From positions 4,798,293 through 4,862,292 of the forward strand of contig NC_054708.1 in the NCBI RefSeq assembly GCF_016097555.1: a DNA stretch of 64,000 bases, read 5' to 3'. The translations under genes were made by a program, and so were the position numbers. Numbering within the stretch: the stretch's first letter is position 1; every line of letters starts with the position of its first letter. The notes beneath the pieces were generated by a model. That model searched no databases. It was given only the letters and a program-made list of their open reading frames with translations, and was not told the origin of the DNA. Origin of the DNA: Gigantopelta aegis (Eukaryota; Mollusca; Gastropoda; Neomphalida; Peltospiridae). Below are positions 53,550 to 64,000 of this stretch, piece after piece.

Positions 53550-56500
53550 CTGGAAAATAGAATTGAAAAAAAAGCCATGATAGTTCTTGTCAGCCTATAT
53601 CCTAGTAAAAGAGGAACAGCTTCTAAAATAAGGTAAAATGTGAAATACATTAAAAAAAAACTTACCCAGGTTGGAGCATGACTCACAATCAAAGAACATT
53701 TCATAGTGAGTGTTTCTGCCAGAAAAAACTTTCTGGGTATGGTGCTATCAAACTGAACATTTACAGTGTATGTAGTGGGTATGGAGGGTCTCCCCCAGAA
53801 AGAAAAACATTTACAGTGTATGTAGTGGGTATGGAGGGTCTCCCCCAGAAAGAAAAACATTTACAGTGTATGTAGTGGGTATGGAGGGTCTCCCCCAGAA
53901 AGAAAAACATTTACAGTGTATGTAGTGGGTATGGAGGGTCTCCCCCAGAAAGAAAAACATTTACAGTGTATGTAGTGAGTATGGAGGGTCTCCCCCAGAA
54001 AGAAAAACATTTACAGTGTATGTAGTGGGTATGGAGGGTCTCACCCAGAAAGAAAAACATTTACAGTGTATGTAGTGAGTATGGAGGGTCTCCCCCAGAA
54101 AGAAAAACATTTACAGTGTATGTAGGGATTATGGAGGGTCTCACCCAGAAAGAAAAACATTTACAGTGTATGTAGTGGGTATGGAGGGTCTCCCCCAGAA
54201 AGAAAATATGTTAAGTTTAGGGTTAGGGTTAAAAAAATCATATAGTAATGATAACAGTCATTAATTTTGTCAAAGGTCAACTTAAAAAAAAAATTAATAT
54301 ATGAAAATAAATTTAGGTTTGGCACCATACCCATTTTATCCTCTGGCACAAACTCTAATAGTCAAAGAAAGAATTGATAGTGTAAGAACTGGTAAGGGGT
54401 GGGGGGGGGGGGGGGGGGGGAGTCAAGGTGCCTTGGTAACTTAACTCCTATGATGCATTGCACCACCCTCCACCCAGTTGATAATTAATTAATATAGAGA
54501 GGTTCCCCTGGATGGATGGATGGACAATACAGATATAAGAATGAATAAATGCAAGACTTCTTTTTTTAAATTTCTTCTTTTAATTAGTTATTCTTCACAA
54601 TAAATTAGAATGATCAAATTTACTATGAATTTGCAGCTATTTTTTCAGTCTTTACTTACTTGGGAGGAGATTTTCCCTCAAAAGGGTTATGGGCTATGAG
54701 TGATGTTGTTCCTTCATCGTTTGCCAACAGCTTCACAGCTACATGGACAAGCCAGGGGTTATACTGATAGTTCTACAAAAACAACAACATCAGCAACAAC
54801 AGAATTATTTCAACTATTCAAATCCTAACTTATTCAATCCAAGCTTGAAACAGTTTGTTTTATTTAATAACATCAATAGAGCACACAGATTTATTAATCA
54901 TCGGCTACTGGATGTCAAACATTTGGTAATTTTTACATATAGTCTTAGAGAGGAAACATGCTACATTTTTCCATTAGTAGCATGGGATCTTTTATATGCT
55001 CCATCTCACAGACAAGACAGCACATAACACAGCCTTTGATATACCAGTCGTGGTGCACTAGCTGGACTGATAAATAGCCTAATGGGCCCACCGATTGGGA
55101 TCGATCCTATTTGGACAGCGCATCAACCGAGCACTTTAGCACTGGACTACATCTCGCCCTCTCAAAGATTCAAGCATTAAACGTACTTCACTTTCAAAAG
55201 GAAGTCTTTTTTCGATTGTTAGGGACTGATCCTAGACCCACAGTGCATCAAGCAAGTACTTACCAATCCTAACTTAAAGACAAACTTCTAATAGTTAACC
55301 GTATGGTATTTAAACCAAACTTCTAATAGTTAACCTTATGGTATTCAAACCAAACTTCTAATAGTTAACCGTATGGTATTTAAACCAAACTTCTAATAGT
55401 TAACCGTATGGTATTTGAACCAAACTTCTAATACCGTATATCTTCGCCTATAAGTCGAATTTTTTTCACCCAAAAATTATTTTACAACTTGGGGGGTCGA
55501 CTTATAAGAGGGTAAAAACATTTCACCAAAAAATATTACTGTTTTGGGGATTATTTTACAAGTTTTATTGTTGAAGTATGCCATGTATTTATACTCAAAT
55601 ATGTTAATTTGACACATTTATTTTTTATAACCTATTTTTTTGGGCATTAGAACGGTTTTGGTTATGCGAAAAGGCGTACGATCTCACTCACATGCCAAGA
55701 CAACAGTCCACTTAGTTAAATTAACAGTCATCACTAATAGTAAAAATTTAAACAATACTAACTACCTGTTGCCTGAGTTTATTTTGAAATCTGGTCACTG
55801 GCATTAATGGTTGTTCAAACAATGTTTTGGCGGTGATTAACTTCATGAATATTACTGAGCTTTCCCTTAAAATAGACTGATCTCTGCAGTTCACTATCTA
55901 GAGCAATAGGGACACACATCATTTGGTACAAAAACCAGTGTACTTTCCAGAGTTATCCTCCTTACATGTATTAATATGGCGGCAAAACGTGATACTTTCA
56001 GTTTTATCGTAGTGATCTGTTGTCAGTGTTTATAAATAAAGTCGTTGTCTGTGCACAAAACCATCTGTACAGTACTATACAGTAACAGTCAAACAGCTTT
56101 CACTCTCTACTAAGGGAATATTTCGTTTTGATGCTATGTAATAATGATAGTTTGATTGGAATAGTCTGATTATATTGCGATGTACAAAACGTGAAAACCG
56201 AAGTTTGGAAAATAATTTTCTTTTGTTCAAATATTATTGTTCTCATGTGCTGAAAATAAGAAATATTTCAATATTTATAAGTAGTTTTTCATGGGTCGAC
56301 TTATAAACGGGTCAATAAAAAAATAAGTTTTCAGGGCTTGAAATTAGGGACTCGACTTATAGCCGAGATCGACTTACAGGCGAAGATATACGGTAGTTAA
56401 CCGTATGGTATTTAAACCAAACTTCTAATAGTTAACCGTATGGTACTTCACTTTCAAAAGGAAGTCTTTTTTCGATTGTTAGGGACCGATCCTAGACCCA

Positions 56501-59500
56501 CAGTGCATCAAGCAAGTACTTACCAATCCTAACTTAAAGACAAACTTCTAATAGTTAACCGTATGGTATTTAAACCAAACTTCTAATAGTTAACCTTATG
56601 GTATTCAAACCAAACTTCTAATAGTTAACCGTATGGTATTTAAACCAAACTTCTAATAGTTAACCTTATGGTATTTAAACCAAACTTCTAATAGTTAACC
56701 GTATGGTATTTAAACCAAACTTCTAATAGTTAACCGTATGGTATTTGAACCAAACTTCTAATAGTTAACCGTATGGTATTTAAACCAAACTTCTAATAGT
56801 TAACCGTATGGTATTTAAACCAAACTTCTAATAGTTAACCGTATGGTATTTGAACCAAACTTCTAATAGTTAACCGTATGGTATTTGAACCAAACTTCTA
56901 ATAGTTAACCTTATGGTATTCAAACCAAACTTCTAATAGTTAACCTTATGGTATTCAAACCAAACTTCTAATAGTTAACCGTATGGTATTTAAACCAAAC
57001 TTCTAATAGTTAACCGTATGGTATTTAAACCAAACTTCTAATAGACTATAGTTAACCACATGGTATTCAAACCAAACTTCTAATAGTTAACCTTATGGTA
57101 GTCAAACCAAACTTCTAATAGTTAACCGTATGGTATTTAAACCAAACTTCTAATAGTTAACCGTATGGTATTTAAACCAAACTTCTAATAGTTAACCGTA
57201 TGGTATTTAAACCAAACTTCTAATAGACTATAGTTAACCACATGGTATTCAAACCAAACTTCTAATAGTTAACCTTATGGTAGTCAAACCAAACTTCTAA
57301 TAGTTAACCGTATGGTACTTCACTTTCAAAAGGAAGTCTTTTTTCGATTGTTAGGGACCGATCCTAGACCCACAGTGCATCAAGCAAGTACTTACCAATC
57401 CTAACTTAAAGACAAACTTCTAATAGTTAACCGTATGGTATTTAAACCAAACTTCTAATAGTTAACCTTATGGTATTCAAACCAAACTTCTAATAGTTAA
57501 CCGTATGGTATTTAAACCAAACTTCTAATAGTTAACCGTATGGTATTTGAACCAAACTTCTAATAGTTAACCGTATGGTATTTGAACCAAACTTCTAATA
57601 GTTAACCTTATGGTATTCAAACCAAACTTCTAATAGTTAACCGTATGGTATTCAAACCAAACTTCTAATAGTTAACCGTATGGTATTCAAATCAAACTTC
57701 TAATAGTTAACCTTATGGTAGTCAAACCAAACTTCTAATAGTTAACCGTATGGTATTTAAACCAAACTTCTAATAGTTAACCGTATGGTACTTCAGTTTC
57801 AAAAGGAAGTCTTTTTTCGATTGTTAGGGACCGATCCTAGACCCACAGTGCATCAAGCAAGTACTTACCAATCCTAACTTAAAGACAAACTTCTAATAGT
57901 TAACCGTATGGTATTTAAACCAAACTTCTAATAGTTAACCTTATGGTATTCAAACCAAACTTCTAATAGTTAACCGTATGGTATTTGAACCAAACTTCTA
58001 ATAGTTAACCGTATGGTATTTGAACCAAACTTCTAATAGTTAACCTTATGGTATTCAAACCAAACTTCTAATAGTTAACCTTATGGTATTCAAACCAAAC
58101 TTCTAATAGTTAACCGTATGGTATTCAAACCAAACTTCTAATAGTTAACCGTATGGTATTTGAACCAAACTTCTAATAGTTAACCGTATGGTATTTGAAC
58201 CAAACTTCTAATAGTTAACCTTATGGTATTCAAACCAAACTTCTAATAGTTAACCGTATGGTATTTAAACCAAATTTCAACAGACCCAAGTCATATTAGA
58301 ATTTTTTTTTTAATTCACATTATTAGAACTATGATTTTTAAAAAGTAATATAATAATTCATTATTTAATATTCAATTGCTTAGAAATGCTGTATCAAATA
58401 CACGTAATCTGATAACACCTTACCTGGAAAGCTGCAAACCACAGCAACCAGTCTAGTCTGTAATGGTAAGGGGAGATAAGGCAGGGTCTTCTCGTCACAT
58501 TGCCAGGTTTACATTTGAAGTTGTACTCCAGCCATTCAGCGCTAGGATCACTTGGGTCATTACTTCTCGTACCTTGGAAAATCACTTCTGTTCTTTTCTT
58601 TGTAATGCTGCAAAATTATATATAGAGAGAGGAAAATAAAATAGTTATCAGGTATTATCAAATTTATGTCTCAAGTGAAATAATTTTCACTTGTCACGAG
58701 CTTTAGCAATTGAGAAGTGAACATTATTTTATGAGGGACATAAATTTGATAATAACTGGTGCCGAATTTGTTATTTTATTTATTACCCCTGCTATTTGGG
58801 AGGTTTTCAAGCCTTTATTTTCAATATAGCCTACACCGGCTACACGTCCATGTATATAGAAACGATGTAAACTACTTTACTGTTCTGGGTATTGCTTTAA
58901 CTTTGTATTTAATTCACGGTTTACAGATAATTTTCAAAACCCGAAGTTCTATATATTCTGTAAACAAAAATCTATAATGAATTGCATTAAACTACCATTC
59001 TACTACAAGTTTAACACTGAAACCAGAAAACCCGTAAATGCGAACGCTTTAAACTATGTGACGTCATTGTGTGTGCTTTGCCAAATCGTGATGACGTCAT
59101 ATTTAGTACCAACAAGGTGATTGGTTTGTTGACATCAAATCGTCCAATAGTAGTGTATGTTAAACCAATGCATGATAATGTCTCAGTGAGAAATTATTAT
59201 TTTTATTTTCCCCGTTATGAGTGCCTGCTAGGGTAATAAATATTTAAATTTTTTGTAAACTCGATAACTGCTTCAACCAACTTAAGAAAAGATGAAGATA
59301 AATACAATGTATCAACTGTTTAAGATTAAGATAAATACTAAAACATGGTAATATTCTAACCTACTATATCTAAGATTAAAATACTAACATGAATGTGTCA
59401 TGGACAGTGTAACATTTAAACACCAAAACATGGTGATATTCTAACCTACTGTATTTAAGATTAAAATACTTACATGAATGTGTTATGGACAGTGTAAAAT

Positions 59501-62481
59501 TTAAACGCCAAAAGACATTAATAAAATTTGAAGCAAACTTTTCTTTTTTCAATTTTAGTTCTGTGCTTAAAATATAATTATCTGCATATCCATGTGCACC
59601 TTCAGACATTTGTCTGTTTATAGAAGCTGTCGTAAGATTTTGGCTGCCGTCACACTGACACATACACACTATAAAGTGGCAGTCCTCCTACAGACGGAGT
59701 TGGAACTATATATTGTCAAGATTACGTATTCTTTGTAAGTAAAGCACTCGACAGTGAGAGGTTTATCATAACCTCTTTTAGAATCAGTTTTGGGTAGAGA
59801 TACGGTACTGAGTATGCTAATGACAGGTTCATAATCATCATGTATGTTATGGATTCTATTACAAACTTTTAACATTTTATATTGTTTTAGAGTTTTACTG
59901 GTGTTTTCTGGTGTAGTCCAGTCGTAAAGTCTGATGTGCTGTCCATCTGGGATCGATCCCCATCGGTGAGCTCCATTAGGCTTTCTCTTGTTCCAGCCAG
60001 GGCACCACGACTAGTTTATCAAAGGCTGTGGTACGAGCTATCCTGTCTGCTGAATGATGCATATAAAAAAATCCCTTCCTACAAATGAAAAAATGATGCA
60101 GGTTTCCTCTCAAGGACTATATGTCAAAACTACCAAATGTTTGACATCCAATAGCCGATGATTAATAAAATAGTGGTGTTGTTAAACAAAATTTTTTTTA
60201 ATCATGTCCTGGACAGATTGGTCAAATTACCTGAGGAATGCCATGAAGAGCATGCTTGAACCTTAACGGGAATAAGCACCAAATTGATTTCTTTTACATA
60301 AATAAATTAATTTAAGTAGAAAATGTATTGAAAACTAGATGATTGATCTGCTGGTTCCCTCAATCTGACTCACAACAAGATATTATGTTCTTATCTTAAA
60401 ACATCATGTTGTGACAAACCTTCCAAATGCTCCATAGGTGTTAACCAACCGGAAGTTGTCGAATGATGTATTCATGGCTTGACGTGACGACATCAGGTTC
60501 TGTATGACAGGAATGCTGAGGTACGCCAGACCCAGAGCAAGACTGACATTGAACACTCTTCTAACATAACAACCTGCAAACATCCAATATACACACATCT
60601 ATTGAACACTCTTCTAACGTAACAACCTGCAAACATCCAATATACACACACCTATTGAACACTCTTCTGACGTAACAACCTGCAAACATCCGATATACAC
60701 ACACCTATTGAACACTCTTCTAACATAACAACCTGCAAACATCCAATATACACACACCTATTGAACACTCTTCTGACGTAACAACCTGCAAACATCCAAT
60801 ATACACACACCTATTGAACACTCTTCTGACGTAACAACCTGCAAACATCCAATATACACACACCTATTGAACACTCTTCTAACGTAACAATCTTCAAACA
60901 TCCAATATACACACACCTACTGAACACTCTTCTAACTTAACAACTTGCAAACATCAAATATAAACACACCTACTGAACACTCTTCTAACATAACAACCTG
61001 CAAACATCCAATATACACACATCTATTGAACACTCTTCTGACGTAACAACCTGCAAACATCCAATATACACACATCTATTGAACACTCTTCTGACGTAAC
61101 AACCTGCAAACATCCAATATACACACACCTATTGAACACTCTTCTGACGTAACAACCTGCAAACATCCAATATATACACACCTATTGAACACTCTTCTGA
61201 CGTAACAACCTGCAAACATCCAATATACACACACCTATTGAACACTCTTCTGACGTAACAACCTGCAAACATCCAATATACACACACCTATTGAACACTC
61301 TTCTAATGTAACAACCTGCAAACATCCAATATACACACACCTATTGAACACTCTTCTAATGTAACAACCTGCAAACATCCAATATACACACACCTATTGA
61401 ACACTCTTCTAACTTAACAACCTGCAAACATCCAATATACACACACCTATTGAACACACTTCTAACGTAACAACTTGCAAACATCAAATATAAACACCAG
61501 ACATATTAAAGGCATACTGTCACGGATTTAAGGACTTTATTTCTCTAAAAATGGATAATAAATAAAAATTACATAATTGTTGAAAACCCAATCTAGTTAT
61601 CACATCACCTTAACTGAACCATGATGGGGTTAAATCCATGTCATCCCTTCTCAGCAATTTTAGTTTTTGAATTATGGACCATTGCCATAATTCAATTATT
61701 TTTACAAAATGTCATTGATAAATGGAGTATGGTGGTTATAAAGATGGTTGAATAAAGTACATTTAGGGACAAATCAAATTATTTTATGTTCAGGTAATAC
61801 TTTGTTACACCATTAAATAGGTCAGTGGTCTGTGACAATATGCCTTTAACACTTCAATCAAAAATATATCTGAATAAACAGGTAAAGAGATCTGTTCTGT
61901 GTGGATGTAAAAGAAATATGACAAAGAATAATTTTACCATTTTGAGTATTGCTGTTTCATTTACTCCTGCAACCAATGTTTTAACAAATTGCACATAAAA
62001 ATAGAACATTTTTGTTCTTTCTAAACAGGGAACATTTTGTTTTTCAAATCTTGAACAGCGATATTTCTAGTCAAATGAAAATTGTTTAGCAACTACAGTT
62101 TAATTTTTTAAAACTGTGTAGCAATCTCTGAAACTTGCAAAGCGACTCATGATGCGATAATAAACAAAATGTTCCCTGCCAAAGCACTTGTATTTTTTTT
62201 TTTGTGTTAAGACAACCTGGAATTATTTTTAATATATATATATATTAAAAAAAGTTAAAATGGAGGTTGATCAGACCATAAAACTTAGTTAATCATAATA
62301 ACACACCAAGTCTGAGTTGTGTGTTTCTTTCAGGTTTGTGTTCTTGTTGTAAATCTCTAACCTTCTGCATCATTGTGTTTGAGAAGAGGAAGGCATAGCT
62401 GGCATCATCAAAGCAGGCCAGACTCGGTAAAATAGTCAGCCAGTTTAAGAAACTCAAATTCCCACTTGTAATGAGAATCAG
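53369..62481 (-). CDS. LMF2: Lipase maturation factor 2-like gene, last five exons (5' part outside window)
   Basis: Exons in order are 62307-62481, 60420-60573, 58424-58607, 54660-54772 and 53369-53549. They total 807 bp, 268 residues plus TAA, and every junction keeps frame. LMF proteins are multi-pass ER membrane proteins: LMF1 helps lipoprotein lipase fold, LMF2 is less studied. Matching blocks: SGNLSFLNWLTILPSLACFDD (family SGNY.FFN..T...L.LLDD); LVNTYGAFGSITKKRTEVIF; NDPSDPSAEWLEYNFKCKPG; RPCLISPYHYRLDWLLWFAA; NYQYNPWLVHVAVKLLAND; SLIAHNPFEGKSPP; and EHYSYKFTKLGSKEAAAGIW. The wording is closer to LMF2 than LMF1. It ends soon after WKLPKLRTP; vertebrate LMF2 has a longer tail. All four internal or flanking introns seen are enlarged by repeats. 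Confidence 0.92.
53708..54357. mobile_element. CAGTG-family inverted-repeat element, copy 3, expanded by a 50-bp array
   Basis: Left GAGTGTTTCTGCCAGA and right TCTGGCACAAACTCTA, with exact 5-bp flanks ATAGT (53703-53707 and 54358-54362). About nine units of 50 bp (ATGGAGGGTCTCCCCCAGAA, AGAAAAACATTTACAGTGTA, TGTAGTGGGT) replace the interior (53770-54200). In the LMF2 intron between the last two exons. Confidence 0.92.
54398..54420. repeat. Poly-G tract
   Basis: A run of G with one T, in an LMF2 intron. Confidence 0.9.
54660..54772 (-). CDS. LMF2: LMF2 exon (short)
   Basis: Acceptor GTTTTTGTAG, donor CCAA|GTAAGT. It encodes NYQYNPWLVHVAVKLLANDE to EGKSPP. It contains no start codon in frame. 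Phases 0 and 2 fit both neighbours. Confidence 0.92.
54850..55160 (-). mobile_element. SINE family 1 (minus), in LMF2 intron
   Basis: Tail GTTTGTTTTATTTAATAACA, body ATTAGTAGCATGGGATCTTT, GTCGTGGTGCACTAGCTGGA, head end CACTGGACTACATCTCGCCC. Confidence 0.9.
55182..58280. repeat. 35-bp minisatellite with higher-order repeat, in LMF2 intron
   Basis: The basic unit is CAAACTTCTAATAGTTAACC plus GTATGGTATTTAAAC, about 55 copies. A ~110-bp block (CTTCACTTTCAAAAGGAAGT, ACCCACAGTGCATCAAGCAA, AATCCTAACTTAAAGAC) recurs at about 55182, 56447, 57327 and 57789, giving a higher-order pattern. A DNA element interrupts it at 55434-56393. Confidence 0.95.
55434..56393. mobile_element. 960-bp TA-target inverted-repeat DNA element in a minisatellite unit
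   Basis: Ends CCGTATATCTTCGCCTATAA and the inverse of GGCGAAGATATACGG. TA lies on both sides (55432-55433 and 56394-56395). Removing the element and one TA restores CTTCTAATAGTTAACC, the normal 35-bp unit. Inner repeats GTCGACTTATAA are also inverted. No transposase frame is present. Confidence 0.92.
58424..58607 (-). CDS. LMF2: LMF2 exon, conserved domain core
   Basis: Acceptor AATTTTGCAG, donor CCAG|GTAAGG. It encodes SITKKRTEVIFQGT through RRPCLISPYHYRLDWLLWFA and ends AFQ. This is the most conserved block of the family. Confidence 0.95.
58647..58762. mobile_element. Short palindromic MITE in LMF2 intron
   Basis: TATTATCAAATTTATGTC and GACATAAATTTGATAATA are inverted, with further pairing of AAGTGAAATAATTTTCACTT. 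Confidence 0.8.
58763..60419. other. LMF2 intron remainder
   Basis: Holds a ~105-bp direct duplication (about 59340-59510, AACATGGTAATATTCTAACC / AACATGGTGATATTCTAACC), a SINE at 59905-60196 and a family 3 SINE tail at 60205-60285. The minus open frames 59376-59669 and 59669-59875 are not needed for LMF2. Confidence 0.55.
59905..60196 (+). mobile_element. SINE family 1, complete
   Basis: Head TGGTGTAGTCCAGTCGTAAA, B box GGGATCGATCCCCA, body CCTGTCTGCTGAATGATGCA, tail GTGGTGTTGTTAAACAAAAT. Confidence 0.88.
60420..60573 (-). CDS. LMF2: LMF2 exon with duplicated acceptor
   Basis: Acceptor ATTGGATGTTTGCAG, donor GGAAG|GTTTGT. It encodes CYVRRVFNVSLALGLAYLSI and FRLVNTYGAFG. The acceptor and the first ~25 exon bases are repeated about 17 times upstream, in the intron. 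Confidence 0.85.
60549..61495. repeat. 53-bp minisatellite copying an LMF2 exon-intron junction
   Basis: About 18 units of TATTGAACACTCTTCTAACG, TAACAACCTGCAAACATCCA and ATATACACACACC. On the minus strand each unit contains a GATGTTTGCAG acceptor and the exon start GTTGTTA.GTTAGAAGAGTG. The first unit overlaps the real exon (60549-60573). Confidence 0.95.
61510..61845. mobile_element. TTAA-target MITE, second family
   Basis: AGGCATACTGTCACGGATTT and TCTGTGACAATATGCCT are inverted, with TTAA at 61506-61509 and 61846-61849. Confidence 0.8.
62026..62178. mobile_element. ~153-bp inverted-repeat element (MITE), copy 2
   Basis: CAGGGAACATTTTGTTTTTC to AAACAAAATGTTCCCTG; same family as 16951-17102. 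Confidence 0.85.
62307..62481 (-). CDS. LMF2: LMF2 exon (first visible)
   Basis: Acceptor TTCTTTTTCACAG, donor CTTG|GTGTGT. It encodes LILITSGNLSFLNWLTILPS through a predicted membrane segment to RNTQLRLG. The frame stays open upstream into the intronic 42-bp repeat, so the acceptor rather than a stop defines the exon start. Confidence 0.85.
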
Positions 62482-62505
62482 CTGTGAAAAAGAAAGAAGA
62501 TAACA

Positions 62506-63365
62506 TATTAACTCCGGTAATACTTTATCACTGCAGCATTCTGCAGTATTTAACTCTGGTAATACTTTATCACTGCAGCATTCTGAAGTATTTAACTCTG
62601 GTAATACTTTATCACTGCAGCATTCTGCAGTATTTAACTCTGGTAATACTTTATCACTGCAGCATTCTGCAGTATTTAACTCCGGTAATACTTTATCACT
62701 GCAGCATTCTGCAGTATTTAACTCCGGTAATACTTTATCACTGCAGCATTCTGCAGTATTTAACTCCGGTAACATTTATCACTGCAGCATTCTGCAGTAT
62801 TTAACTCCGGTAACACTTTATCACTGCAGCATTCTGCAGTATTTAACTCCGGTATTACTTTATCACTGCAGCATTCTGCAGTATTTAACTCCGGTAACAC
62901 TTTAACTCCGGTAATACTTTATCACTGCAGCATTCTGCATTATTTAACTCCGGTAACACTTTATCACTGCAGCATTCTGCAGTATTTAACTCCGGTAACA
63001 CTTTATCACTGCAGCATTCTGCAGTATTTAACTCCGGTAACACTTTATCACTGCAGCATTCTGCAGTATTTAACTCCGGTATTACTTTATCACTGCAGCA
63101 TTCTGCAGTATTTAACTCCGGTATTACTTTATCACTGCAGCATTCTGCAGTATTTAACTCCGGTAATACTTTATCACTGCAGCATTCTGCAGTATTTAAC
63201 TCCGGTAACACTTTATCACTGCAGCATTCTGCAGTATTTAACTCTGTAACACTTTATCACTGCAGCATTCTGCAGTATTTAACTCCGGTAACACTTTATC
63301 ACTGCAGCATTCTGCAGTATTTAACTCCGGTAATACTTTATCACTGCAGCATTCTGCAGTATTTA
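62506..63365. repeat. 42-bp minisatellite upstream of first visible LMF2 exon
   Basis: About 20 units of TAACTCCGGTAATACTTTAT, CACTGCAGCATTCTGCAGTA and TT. The 42-bp period keeps frames open and produces the false repeat protein NTAECCSDKVLPEL; two units near 62770 and 62900 are shortened. Confidence 0.95.
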
Positions 63366-63444
63366 GAACAAATGAAAACAATAATTTTATACAGCTACAT
63401 TTGGGCACATTTTAAACTAAGGTCATTTAGTGTCGTAACAGTTA

Positions 63445-63656
63445 TTTCAACACCTGGTTTAGAAAGAGAGGAAACTTGCAGCCACTACATAGGTTACTCG
63501 CACCAAACCAACAACAAGAGCTACTTTTTTATGCAGGATAGTACATACAAGTGCCACAACCTTTGGTGTACCAATCACTGAGCACTGCTGAGAAACCTGA
63601 GTCTATCCAAGACAATCAGGCAGGTGCTCTACCACTGAGCTACAGACAACCTCACT
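63445..63656 (-). mobile_element. tRNA-headed SINE, family 6
   Basis: The reverse complement starts GTAGCTCAGTGGTAGAGCAC, a strong A box, with CTGCCTGATTGTC next. The rest (GAAAGAGAGGAAACTTGCAG) is SINE body. The head is not followed by a regular B box and cloverleaf, so it is not a tRNA gene. Confidence 0.6.
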
Positions 63657-63689
63657 GAAATGCATGAAGATCAATCAAACCTGTTCCTA

Positions 63690-63955
63690 TTTCCCATTTC
63701 TCCATATGCAATTTTAATAACATGAAAATAAATCAAAACATATATATTTCCAATTTCTCCATAACATCAAAAATAAATCAAGATAGTATATGTTTCCGAT
63801 TTCTCCATATGCGATTTTAATAACATGAAAATAAAAATAAAACCACTGCCTATTTCTGATTTCTTTATATAAAACTTTGATACCATGAAGATAAATCAAA
63901 CCAGTATATACTTCCGAGCTTTCCATATACAACATTAAGAACATGAAGGTAAATC
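63690..63955. repeat. ~55-bp degenerate tandem repeat
   Basis: About five diverged units of AACATGAAAATAAATCAAAA, TATATTTCC and TTTCTCCATATGCAATTTTA. The minus open frame here is repeat sequence. Confidence 0.75.
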
Positions 63956-64000
63956 AACACAAAGAAATCATATTGTGTTAGGTGGTTTAATTGTTGTCAA

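Noticed and set aside
59376..59875. Two adjacent minus frames (97 and 68 residues) as an extra LMF2 exon
   Set aside because: The LMF2 exons on either side join in phase and match the family without it.
60549..61495. CRISPR-like regular repeats
   Set aside because: Units are contiguous with no unique spacers, in an animal intron.
62293..63211. Protein with 14-residue repeats (NTAECCSDKVLPEL), or a CRISPR-like array
   Set aside because: A direct head-to-tail 42-bp minisatellite without spacers; only the part at 62307-62481 is a real exon.

Overview
The window is nuclear DNA of an animal. It has spliced genes with GT/AG introns, many tRNA-headed SINEs, several families of short inverted-repeat DNA elements, broken LINE and Tc1-type elements, and very abundant micro- and minisatellites. 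The SINE types and the gene set suggest a mollusc, probably a gastropod; that is recognition from memory, not a database result. No operons, CRISPR arrays or prokaryotic signals are present. Most long open frames are simple repeats or SINE sequence read as protein.

Four host genes can be supported. (1) A minus-strand gene from 13584 down to 724, leaving the window on the left. Five exons with matching phases encode a Met-Gly-Thr-Cys-Cys N-terminus (possible acylation signal), an acidic linker, two small modules with a G-x-I-I-Q-L-G motif, and the start of a trypsin-like peptidase domain with its TAxH motif. (2) A minus-strand PGAP4 (TMEM246)-like GPI-glycan glycosyltransferase at 33412-34680, with its coding sequence in one exon and a possible 5' untranslated exon near 37.5 kb. 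(3) The last five exons of a lipase maturation factor 2 (LMF2)-like gene, minus strand, 62481 to 53369; its 5' part lies beyond the right edge. All four internal splice phases match. (4) A weak plus-strand gene of unknown function with candidate exons at 17.69, 18.24 and 20.46 kb.

By region: 0-13.6 kb is the peptidase gene, with a 3-kb Tc1-type element carrying a dead transposase (6.2-9.2 kb) and a LINE fragment (9.4-11.1 kb) inside its introns. 12.2-15.2 kb holds two related 43/44-bp satellites. 15.2-16.4 kb is a dead RTE-type reverse transcriptase. 17-25 kb holds the weak gene and a cluster of inverted-repeat elements. 26-33.4 kb is mainly microsatellite, minisatellite and SINE. 33.4-37.7 kb is PGAP4. 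38-52 kb is SINE- and minisatellite-rich, with 30-bp, 89-bp and 61-bp arrays. 52-64 kb is LMF2, whose introns carry four unrelated minisatellites.

The genes do not form an evident pathway. PGAP4 (Golgi) and LMF2 (ER) both belong to the secretory system, but their proximity need not mean anything. The most unusual items are the modular peptidase gene, an intronic 53-bp array that repeatedly copies an LMF2 splice acceptor, and a family of inverted-repeat elements with exact 5-bp target duplications.
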